A stretch of 64,000 nt of DNA from Colletotrichum lupini (taxonomy: Eukaryota > Ascomycota > Sordariomycetes > Glomerellales > Glomerellaceae), in NCBI RefSeq assembly GCF_023278565.1, contig NC_064682.1, positions 3,038,001-3,102,000 of the forward strand. Reading direction: 5' to 3'. The notes below the pieces were generated by a model that had not been told where the DNA came from, ran no database searches, and saw only the letters and a program-made list of their open reading frames with translations. A program made the translations under genes and the position numbers. Below are positions 11,135 to 19,849 of this stretch, piece by piece (the stretch's first letter is position 1; each line of letters opens with the position of its first letter).

Positions 11135-12163
11135 GATTGATTGGTTCTGGAGTGATCCTCAATGATTTGATGAATGTGGTTGTGAGCATTGATCCTCGCA
11201 CTTCTTGGATTAGCTTTAGTCTTTGATGCTCAATGTCCGTGAGTGAAGAATTCGTCTTTGTTGACACCTCGCCAGAGAGAGTGAAGACAATATCATTGTG
11301 AAGTTAAACAGGGCCCTGGAAGAAAGACATGCTGTCTAAGGATTCCTTTATGGCGCCAGCTCATAAATCTTGTTTCAGGGAAAGAACAATAAGGGGAGTA
11401 GTAGAAGGTAGTTGGTGTCAATTTGAGCTGTATTTCACGAGGCTGTCTCGACTTTTGTGACTACTCTGTGGCCAGTGGACTGCTGAAAGTGGATCGCTTT
11501 GTAAGATCTCTCTTTCATCCTTTGAGTAACCTGGAAACTTCCCCAGCCACTCCTCAGCGGCAGTTCAGGGCTCGACTCATGCAAAAATAATGCGTAAACC
11601 ATCGCTCCCAGACCAGCACTGTTACACATGAATGCCTGAATCAGGCGGAAACCAGCTGAGGTCAGGAGTTGATCTACTAGAGAAAACAAATGGGCGACTA
11701 ACGGAACATGAAGGTATAATCTATTCGACTGTGGGAAACAACTGTAACCGAGCCAGGCCCCCAATTGCGAATGAAAAGTTAAAACATTGACGAGACGCTG
11801 AGTGGTATGCTCATTGTCTGCAAAAGCTTCATTAGCCAAAGATATCGTCGTTTGAAGCCCCTGGTTCGTAACTATCTCAGCTCCGCCGCTTCGAGAAAGT
11901 CGGCTTTCCGCATCACAAGATCTCAATCAACCGCTGCAATCCTGGCATTTCCGCAGAGTAGGCAAACAAGACTTAGTATATCTCGAAAATGCGAATTATT
12001 TACTGCCATCTCCCGTCGCGATAACCCAACGAGGCTCACTAAAAGCGATGGGGGTCCAGGACTGAGACTCGGGAAGCTGACCAGCTTCGACCATAAAGAT
12101 AACATGAGGGTTCCAATCTCCATGGTCCTTCTGCTACAACTTGGACTTTTGAACGGCTAGTGT
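11135..12163. other. Intergenic region upstream of gene C
   Basis: About 1 kb. An open frame on the minus strand (11435-11926) lacks an ATG at its start and has no recognisable content. I see no supported gene here. Confidence 0.4.
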
Positions 12164-12168
12164 TTAGC

Positions 12169-12371
12169 TGTTGGTATCCCTATTACAGGGTAATTGGTTC
12201 GAACCGTGGGTTGACGAAGAGATCAATTGAACTATATGAATTTCTGCGTAGGTGTAAAAAGGAGGTTCCAACCGTAGGTTGGGTTGGCTACGATAATCGT
12301 AAATAGGGCCCCCAATTGGCCCCTGCGCAGTCGGCCGTACGCCGCGGTCGAATTGGACTTCCAATCCGACA
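12169..12371 (-). repeat. Unmutated solo LTR of copia family A
   Basis: 203 bp, reverse orientation, TG...CA ends, flanked by the 5-bp duplication TTAGC (12164-12168 and 12372-12376). It matches the LTRs of copies A1 and A2 but keeps the C and G residues they have lost; it retains GGTTCCAACC and CTTCCAATCCGACA. It therefore shows the LTR sequence before RIP. It most likely arose by LTR-LTR recombination that removed the interior. Confidence 0.95.
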
Positions 12372-12376
12372 TTAGC

Positions 12377-12869
12377 CTAGTATAACGGTATTTCCGACAA
12401 TCATACTGATTGTAGCAAGAGTAGCAAGAGTCTAGGAGAGTAGCCGGTAGGTGTCCGTATCCAGGTTCTCTCGTGCAAAAAGGGCACAGGAGATGACCAG
12501 ATCACCTTTGCACAAGCCTGCAGAAGCTTTGATAGTTGCCGGTGGGCTTAATTGGTGTTTCAGTCGGAGGCCAATTTTGCGGGCCCGGCTTCGATGGGTG
12601 AATTGACTATGAGCTTATTGAAGGGCGATACTATTACCAGGACAAGGCAAAAAGGTTATGATGAATCGCATGAAGAGATAAGGACAAGCATAGATGCGTA
12701 AGGCTATAAGCTAAGGTCGGTCTCAGAAAAACGTCTGAAAGAAATACAACACGATGCCTTTTTGCAGTGGGCTCCAAAATTGCACCTCAAATTCAAACAA
12801 ACATTGAGCCCCAATGACGGAAAAGCGAATAAGCTTATACAAATTGTATAAAGCCGGAAGTTGAAAAAA
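12377..12869. other. 3' flank of gene D
   Basis: About 490 bp between the solo LTR and gene D without a supported gene. It contains a short duplicated word (gtagcaagagta) near 12415. Confidence 0.4.
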
Positions 12870-13594
12870 CTAGTCCTCCATGTTGGCATCCTCTTCATTC
12901 TGAGGAGCGGATCCGGAAGGACCAACCTGCGCCTGTCCGCTACTAGAAGCTGTGGCATTGGCTGGATTTTTGGGCCGGGAGGGTCTCTTGGGCGGGGCTG
13001 GATACCCATGCTTAGCCACCATGTGCTATTGTGAAGTCAAGTTAGCATTTCAGCTCAAGAAAGGAATCAGGGAATAAGTAGACTTACATCAAGGAACGTT
13101 TTACGGCGGGTGTACGAGGCATCGCAGCCTTCGTACTCGCAGGGCCAGAGCTTGTCTCCCTCATCGCCCTTCCTCCTCGGCATTTCCGTGTGCGGGTTGT
13201 AGACGGGCTCGGGTGGGGGATTATGAACAGCTGGAATAGGGGCGTTGGGATCGGTTGGGTAAACGGTGGGCTGAACGAATGCAGTGGGCTGGGGAGTTTC
13301 ACTGAGGCGAATGGGGATATTGATCTGGTGTCCTGGCTGAGCTGGGCCAGAGCTGGAAGGGACATGGCTGGGGACACCGGTGAGGTTGATATACTGGGGG
13401 CTTGGCGGGTCATAGATGTCGTCTGGGAAGTATTCTTCAGAGTAAGGCCGAATGTCGCCGCTTTGAGCGGCTTCGCGACGGAGAACGTTGAGAGCTTGGA
13501 AGAGTTGATCGAAAATATCCTCGTATGATGTGCCGGTGGCGACGCGCATGCCACGGATGCCAGCGGCGAGGTAGTGGCGGAAAGAGAAAGACAT
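12870..13594 (-). CDS. Single-C2H2-finger protein (gene D)
   Basis: Exons 13088-13594 and 12870-13025 flank a 62-bp intron (GTAAGT donor, GCTAAC branch, ATAG acceptor) in phase 0; 220 aa. The protein begins MSFSFRHYLAAGIRGM, and residues 5-50 align with the family module; only one copy is present. Residues 60-145 are Pro/Ser-rich and probably disordered. C152, C157, H170 and H175 form a canonical C2H2 finger (Cx4C, 12 residues, Hx4H), with Y at the usual aromatic position. The intron lies exactly before H170. The tail is Pro/Lys-rich, then acidic. It probably acts in the nucleus; its target is unknown. An upstream in-frame extension exists but has no better start. Confidence 0.85.
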
Positions 13595-14280
13595 AATGAT
13601 AATGAATTGGAGAATTGTGAAGAATAGGAGCTTGAATGCACAACTCCACCTCAGGAGAAGCTCTTGGATAACGAAAACGGGGACCGAATTATATGTGGCT
13701 GAGAGCAATGAAGTGGGGGTAGACTGCCGGAGACAACTTGGTCGTTCAGTACTCGTGAAACTGTGAACAGGTATATTTGTTGATGGCTGCTCGTTGAAAA
13801 GGCTATGAAAAATGAAAGCTTCGATCAATGTTGCTTACATGGAAAAATGAAGACTGGGAAGCGAAGTTGAGAGTGACCTACTGTCAACCCGCCTGAGATT
13901 TATTACCACTAGACTGAGCGCAGGGCGAAATGGCTACACGTTGCCAGCTTTGAGCATCAGCAAAACTAAATCAGAACAATGCGAAATTTCTTTGAAAGTT
14001 GAGCGTTGTCTTTCAACCAAACGGATGATCTAAAATAAGAAAAAAGGGAAACAGAACACAACTGAATGGTCGTCTTCTAGACAGCTTGTTTCAACTAACT
14101 TGAAAGCCGACCAACCCTGAACCTTTCGAGTATCCAAGAGATCTCGCTTGTCTCACGGCCTGCAAAGGGTGCGCAGTGTTCTCGACCGTAAAGTCGAAAT
14201 CTGTGTTTGAATAATCGTCGTCTTGATGACTGAAGCTATCGTAATCGTGAGGGATGATATGTGGGATTGAACCCCTTCAT
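13595..14280. other. Upstream region of gene D
   Basis: About 690 bp that should contain the promoter of gene D. No gene, repeat or clear TATA element is evident. Confidence 0.4.
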
Positions 14281-14575
14281 TTCAATTAACGGTCTCAACA
14301 AGAAGAGGAGCCGGATCTGGCAGGTTAAACGAGTATGATATCAGAAGTATCCCAGCGAGGACGTCATCAAACTCATGACGAGCGCGTGGAGGGCGAGATT
14401 CGGGGTATTCTGCTCTTTGAGGGTTGCGAGAGTGAGTTCATGCTCGAGCGTTCGAGGGGCTCTGGGGAGATGATGTTACTGTCGCAAAAGCATTCAAATA
14501 ATGGTACAACAATTTGCACCCTAGGGCGGCGGAATGATTGTTGATGCCTCCAAAAGAAATCTAATTAAGGTCATA
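14281..14575 (-). pseudogene. Broken copy of the module family
   Basis: Minus-strand translation near 14350-14480 reads LPRAPRTLEHELTLATLKEQ, followed by NTPNLALHALV. This is plainly related to LPRATRTFERQLTLAILMEQ and DTRNLGLDALI of gene B. Upstream, in another frame, HSAALGCKLLYHYLNAF resembles the preceding module 1 segment. A stop sits just before the LPRAP stretch, a frame change separates the two parts, and a TGA ends the frame soon after. No finger was found downstream. It is a dead family member. Confidence 0.75.
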
Positions 14576-15120
14576 GCCACTTCCTAATGACCTGGCGCGT
14601 TAGCTCATTTCCTCGTGACTCGTGACTGAGCGGGTGATATTATAAGCGCTTACCATCTGGTCCCGTTGCATAATTTGCCTTTCCAATTTACCTTGTCTGT
14701 TCCCTTCCAGTCCCTGACAGATTTGACACACAAGTACCCACTCAAGGGTGGTCCTTGATGTCGAGTTGAGTCTGTGTCTGGCATTCGTGGACGGGACTCT
14801 GGGAAATAATCTCTTTGTTCAGGAGCATCAGCACCGGGCTGGGCCGAACAGAAACAGGGCGGCTGCCAAATTTGAAAGAGGTACTGGTGCTCTTGGCGAA
14901 TTAAGCGACGCTCTAGTGATCATCAAAAGCCATTGTGCTGTTATTGATACTTGATGACAAGAATATCAGCCTGCTGGTGCTCGAATGCTACCCTCGTCTT
15001 CACGTGATTATTGAGATGAGAACTCATTGAGATTGCCACAAGAAGCTACATCTATACGCTCCCTCCGAACTGTTAGCGGGCTGAGATCCTCTTAACTCTT
15101 AATCATGGTAGGAAGATATT
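14576..15120. other. Intergenic region
   Basis: About 545 bp. The one open frame (14748-14954, plus strand) has no recognisable content. Nothing is supported. Confidence 0.4.
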
Positions 15121-15123
15121 TCC

Positions 15124-15497
15124 TTACCCAGCCCTTTGCAGCGGCGCTTGCAACTCAATTGTATGGTCCTCAGCACCCCCAGTCTCGTGGTGGGGAGCCT
15201 TTGCCCCCTCCATCATTGCTATTTTGTATTGTGACGAGAGCAATGAAGTGGCAATGATGGAGGTGGAAGTATAACTAAGGTTCTTGAGGAGTTCCGCAAA
15301 AAGAATAGTTCGAGCAGATGACCCAGCCGGGGAAGACCCCCGCAACACGAGTTGCGGCTAAAGAGGATCCTGGGCAGCGTACCGGCGAGAAGATATCCGA
15401 TGTCGTTAGATCTAGGCGGCAACAGCTGTTCTAGAGTACCTAGAGCAGTTTTGAAGCACTTTGGATTGTGTCCTGTGAATTTGGAAAATGTTAACAC
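15124..15497 (-). pseudogene. Possible degenerate module-family relic
   Basis: Two overlapping minus-strand frames carry stretches such as SIIATSLLSSQYKIAMMEG, which can be set against LIIRTTTAWGRISGRLEQG of gene B with one gap, and FKTALGTLEQLLPP, similar to a module start. The frames shift between the two parts. The similarity is weak and could be chance, but position and strand fit the row of family genes. Confidence 0.3.
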
Positions 15498-16509
15498 TCA
15501 ATGTTTCCAGACGGAATCATTCTATTTTTGGTGGGCCAGACGAAAAACGAAATCGAGGGAGCTTACTGAAGTTTATTTTTGCTAGCTATGCTTGGCTGGA
15601 GGAAGAGAAACAGCGGTGTTTGGAGGTGCCCAATATGTGTGACCTTTGTGAAGGGCAGCTTATTGATGTGAGTTAGGACAAACCAGAGAAATTGACAAAA
15701 GCTTGGAAAGAGCCAAGCTCATGAAAAAAGGGATTGTTATGATGAGTGAACAAAGATGCGACGGTGAGAGCTTCAGACGGGGATGGCACAAATAATCTCA
15801 AAGCTACCGATAAAATGAGGGAAGCCGGATGATAAGAAGTGAAAGGGCAATAGTGCTATAAGGCGGTGATAGAGAGCGGTGAAGGGAAGGAAGCGCACAC
15901 CCTGGAACTGTAAGATCGGAAAAAGCTCCTTCGATTCACAAAAACTAGTCAGGAACAATGAAGACAAGAAAAACGAAGGAGAGAGGGGAAAATATTTCAC
16001 CTAGACTGTTGTCATGTTGGGGACCGAATCGCTAAGGGATATGGAAGGGAAGGAAGTCAGCCAGTAGGACAGATGCAGGCCAGGTAGAGGCGGAGGTTGA
16101 GATGGGCAGGGACAGGCCGCTCGAGATGTCCAGCCGCAGTCGGTGAACGTGTGATTTTGATGAAGGAGTAAGAAGGCGCTTGATCTAGATGGCCCAGAAA
16201 GGGGGCAATGAGAATTTGTCAGACCAACGATTCTTCAGGAGAAGGACATGAACTTGTCGAGAAGGAAGACAGTCCATCACATGACATACCATGAGACTTC
16301 TTGCCCAGACAGATGGCAGACAAAGCTGTATCAAAATTCGAGAACATGAAGGAAGCAAACCTATCAAAGCGGCGGAGTTCTTTTTTATTCGGCCCATGTT
16401 TAATGATGAAGGAACGTGTTGACGCTGTGAAGCAGAAAACAAGGCCTGGTGTATTATCAAAGGACTCAGGGTTGAAGATATGGACATTCCTAAGGATAGA
16501 ACTATTGTC
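15498..16509. other. Intergenic region
   Basis: About 1 kb with short overlapping frames only. No gene is supported. Confidence 0.4.
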
Positions 16510-16513
16510 CAAC

Positions 16514-16549
16514 CATCGCCATCATCACCATCACCACCACCACCACATG
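16514..16549. repeat. CAT/CAC trinucleotide microsatellite
   Basis: Roughly twelve consecutive CAT or CAC units (with one CGC near the start). They would read as polyhistidine on the plus strand, but no gene supports that. Confidence 0.85.
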
Positions 16550-16636
16550 AGATGCCCTTGCTGGGTGGGCTGCCAACATGAGATGCCCTTGCTGGGCAGC
16601 CCCCATATTGAGATTCTCTTGCTGGGCAGAGCTCTT
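16546..16636. repeat. Three-copy minisatellite, unit about 31 bp
   Basis: Three tandem imperfect copies built on ATGAGATGCCCTTGCTGGG; the third reads TTGAGATTCTCTTGCTGGG. It directly adjoins the trinucleotide repeat and lies just beyond the 3' end of gene F. Confidence 0.85.
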
Positions 16637-16786
16637 TCCAGCAGCTCCTTGCAGTTTAAGCAAGGTATCTTCGGCTCTTGTGTCCGCATTCCATGCCGGG
16701 TTTGTTGCTTCCCAGACGACTGGCTCCCAAGTCCATCCTTTGACTCTCAAGAGTACTGAGTTTTCACGGACGCATCGCACCTGAGC

Positions 16787-17309
16787 TCAGTTCGTAACGG
16801 GGTGCTGAGTCTGGTAGTGCTTTAGTGAGGTTAGTAAGGATATCGATGAACAGTATGTAATGAGGTGACTCACACGAGCGCGCGAGCTCCTGAGCGTGAA
16901 CCGACGGCCGCATCCTGGAACCTCACAGACGTACCACCCATGGGTCCAGTAGCCCGGCGGTCATTGGGGTACCCGAACGAGTCGGCCAGAAAAAGGGTCC
17001 CGCACTCGCAGCCGGCCGCCGAATGGAGCTGCTGCTGCTAGGCTTCTTGGCGCTAGTAGCTGATGCGGAACGTCCGTCGCCATGAAGCTGTCGATGCTCA
17101 CCGCTAGCTGAAGCAGCATCTTGGGTTGCGGTAGTAGTAGGCTGTCCATGTACAGCGTCGGGAGAGGTGTTGACATTCTGGCTGGCCAAGCCCATGGAAG
17201 TGGGAGCAGGAAGGTTCGCGTTGTCGCTGGCATTGGCAACATCGGCGTCAGCGAGATTGGTGTTTACATTATCACCCTCGTTGACGGGGTCTAGCGCTTC
17301 GTGCTTCAT
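16787..17309 (-). pseudogene. Frameshifted single-C2H2-finger gene (gene F)
   Basis: The ATG at 17309 opens a 128-codon frame that is Asn/Ala/Ser-rich and disorder-like and stops at 16923. In another frame, from 16960 downward, lies a perfect family finger: YVCEVPGCGRRF, 12 residues between second Cys and first His, then a 54-bp intron (16820-16873, GTGAGT donor, CTAAC branch, AAAG acceptor) in phase 0 exactly before the first His, then HYQTQH and a stop at 16787. The exon is 436 bp long, so one reading-frame shift is needed, and it must lie within about 16926-16960. No intron can absorb it. Either the gene is a recent pseudogene or the assembly carries a one-base error. The N-terminal module is not evident. 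Confidence 0.7.
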
Positions 17310-18107
17310 CCTAGATAATCAATCCATCAGTTAGCCGTATCACACGGTGGCAGGGTTATCTACCTATGCGATGCCGGTGTGAGACTAACCTGATGGCTTG
17401 GTGAAGAGGGTGTTCAATTGTTGTGCCAGTGAAGGAATATAAGCGAACGTGTTGGCTTGGGAGAGAATGTGAGAGAGGTGCGATTGAGAAAATAAATGGA
17501 ATAAAGATAGACGGGTTGCTAAAGGAAGGAAAAAGAGAATGGAAGGTGCAGGCTCTAGGTGAAAATTCTGATTGCAGCCTTCGCCCCGAGGAAAGAGGCT
17601 GATGTTCCTCGCATATTCAAGTTGATGATGCATTGCTGATGTCGTAAATACGTACCGAATCTGGGGACTGGGGCAGCCTCGTGCTCTCTCTCTCTCTCGC
17701 GAGTGATCCACTTGCTATTCGAAGTAGGCACCTCACCAACGGCTTCATTTGAGTTTCGCTCTCTTTCCTCTGTGTTGACGGTCTCTTTTTAATCCTACTT
17801 TTGTCGGCCTTACCAATATGTGGTTGAGAAATCTGAAACTCAGAGTTACTTTCCAGTTGGATTTTGGATTGAGTCGCTCAGTTTTCTTCAATGGCCAAGT
17901 CGAAGGAGTCTTCCTCGTAGGGAAAGTCGAAGTATGTCTTCCTGGTCGTCTTACTCTTCTCACTCGTCGTCGCCTTATGGTCGTCTCTAGGGTCGTAGAA
18001 GTCTTCGCAGTCGTTCATGCACTCAGCCTCCTGTCCTCATACTCGGGCTCTTCTCTATCTCCGCTGTGAGTGACTTTCTAATTATGTGCTGTAGATCAAT
18101 GGCAATC
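17310..18107. other. Upstream region of gene F
   Basis: About 800 bp. A good intron-like stretch (GTTAGT near 17390, TCTAG near 17312) directly precedes the gene F start and could be a 5'-UTR intron. A short CT/GA dinucleotide run lies near 17682-17698. No other gene is supported. Confidence 0.35.
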
Positions 18108-18600
18108 TTAAGATGACGTTGTGTCTGGACAGGACTCTTCTCCTTTTACTCTTGCCATCAGCTTCTGGCTGTCGAATATGTCCACGGACACGGCATACGT
18201 CTGATCAAGCATCGAAGCCAGCACCATAATCGCCGACGGGTGAGAATTTGCGGTAGTATCGTCATTGTTGATTTTTTTGCGGTTTGCGATGCCCTTCGAG
18301 AATGCAAAGGGAGCGGTGTAGTCTTCCCCAATCCGCACTCTGGGTGGAACGGTGTTGTGAGCTGGCTTGCTAGAAAGCTCCGCCACAGCGGAAGACTCAA
18401 CGGAAAAGCAGATCCCGTTGACAGAGTCGTCTTCTGCTGGCACTTCTTACAAGTTTCGCTGTTAGTCGAACCATCAATCGTAAGGGTTATCGTCGCCGAT
18501 ACATACGGTGCTATTGACATCTAGCACGGGGAGCTGCAACATTATTTCGTGCCCAACTGGTTTGTCCACAATGACGACATGCTTCCTCTAAGGCGCCCCA
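18108..18600 (-). pseudogene. Probable remnant of a gene, function unknown
   Basis: The minus-strand frame ending at 18108 has coding character (SAIMVLASMLDQTYAVSVDI, FDSQKLMARVKGEE). Further upstream another open stretch (VVIVDKPVGHEIMLQLPVL) ends at a good donor GTATGT (near 18503) with a CTAACAG acceptor near 18457. Joining them at that acceptor runs into a stop, so I cannot make an intact model. It may be a decayed gene or one with unusual splicing. I do not recognise the product. Confidence 0.35.
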
Positions 18601-19118
18601 CGTGTCGGTCTTTTATGTATTGATCATTGCGATAAAGAAAGACTTGGCAAAGGTTCGGTGTCTTCTTCATCGTTTTTATATAATTCTGCATGTCTGAACT
18701 GGTGCCAATGTCCATGGCAATTCCATGCATGTGAAGCCATCGATGAGTCTGGCCAGGGTGGACGCAACTAGATCTCAAGGAGGCGCTTTGAACAGAACAG
18801 GAGGCGCTGGGTGCGACGGAAGATGATATCCTTGAGTCTTCACCCACCCCACAGCCTTTTGTTGGTGGCGAATAGCCTCGCCGGCTATGTCCTAGGCCCC
18901 GGCGCCAGGTACACCAAGACTTGTAGGCAGGAAATAATTCCTTGGCTCCTTGCACCGATAGAAGGGACCTGTATATTCTGTCAAGAACCTCCTCCGCTTA
19001 TTCCGAAATCAGGGGCTTTGAGTTGCTGGGCTCGGGGAGTAACCCCATGTTACTGAAGGTAGTGATCCGTGTATATGCCACGGTGTGTATTAATGATTTA
19101 GCCCATGGCGAGGGGTTT
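18601..19118. other. Intergenic region
   Basis: About 520 bp with overlapping frames on both strands (one minus-strand frame of 137 codons ends at 18542). None has recognisable content or codon bias. Confidence 0.35.
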
Positions 19119-19123
19119 GATAA

Positions 19124-19360
19124 TGTTGGGTTACACGTAGGCAGGTCAGACCTTTCGGTCGCGACGAGGTCAATAGGTCAGTATAGGTCTATTGCGCGTA
19201 TTGAGTGTGTAGGAGAGGAAGATCGTGGGCAGAGCCCGCGATCCCTCAGCGGGTGGAAGTAGGTGGAAGGGTCCGTCTGCACGGGCCCAAACTGCCTACC
19301 CCCCCCCCCCCCCCTACCTAGCCGTCTAACTGGACCCCTTTTCTGCCTCGTAATCCAACA
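19124..19360 (-). repeat. Unmutated solo LTR of copia family B
   Basis: 237 bp with TG...CA ends and a 5-bp target duplication GATAA (19119-19123 and 19361-19365). It matches the LTRs of element B1 (40291-40515 and 46975-47199) but is free of RIP. It is 12 bp longer than those LTRs, largely because of a run of 16 C (19299-19314) where they have a short mixed CCTACC/CACCCC stretch. The strand is given by the internal orientation of B1. Confidence 0.92.
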
Positions 19361-19484
19361 GATAAACTTTATCCATTCTGGGTAGTCGAATCATCGTTTT
19401 ATTTGTGACCACAAAAAAAGTCAAGGAATTATAGGGGACAAAAGTGAGTGATGTAGTGAAATTCCTTAACAGTCAAGAAGGGCA

Positions 19485-19686
19485 TGTTAGTATCCCTATT
19501 ATAAAGTAGTTAGTTCGAACCGTAGTTAACGAAGAGATTAATTAAACTATATAAATATCTGCGTAAATATAAAAAGGAGGTTCTAACCGTAAGTTAGGCT
19601 AGCTATAATAATTATAAATAGGGCCCCTAATTAGCCCCTGCGTAGTTAGCTATATACTACGGTCGAATTAGACTTTTAATTTAATA
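19485..19686 (-). repeat. 3' LTR of copia A2
   Basis: Left end in the window, 3' LTR in element orientation. It starts TGTTAGTATCCC at the outer edge; the inner end is mutated (TTTAATA for CCGACA). The reverse-complement polypurine tract follows directly. Confidence 0.93.
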
Positions 19687-19690
19687 CTAA

Positions 19691-19705
19691 CTTTCTCTTT
19701 TTTTT
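19691..19705 (-). other. Polypurine tract of copia A2
   Basis: CTTTCTC followed by eight T on the plus strand is the exact complement of the tract in copy A1, and sits at the same distance from its LTR. Confidence 0.8.
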
Positions 19706-19849
19706 ATCAATTTAACTACTATAGTTAGAGGTATAATTCGACCTCGGGCCCGTTTACTAAGTCGTCTCTTTTTCCCTCTTTTCTTTACTCTTTTTATATA
19801 ACTTATCCCTCTATTCGTATAATAACTTTTTTATTATTTATAAATTACT

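Noticed and set aside
11435..11926. 163-codon minus-strand frame
   Set aside because: It does not begin with ATG, has no recognisable content, and its first internal Met leaves only a short piece.
12164..12364. 66-codon minus-strand open frame
   Set aside because: It lies almost wholly within the solo LTR of copia family A and has no coding support.
16301..16759. 152-codon plus-strand frame with a polyhistidine run
   Set aside because: The His run is the CAT/CAC microsatellite and the rest reads through the minisatellite; no splice or family support.
18542..18955. Faint similarity of a HGIAMDIGT stretch to lipoyltransferase (LipB) text
   Set aside because: Only a few residues match, no catalytic motif follows, and the frame overlaps other coding-like frames; not worth a call.
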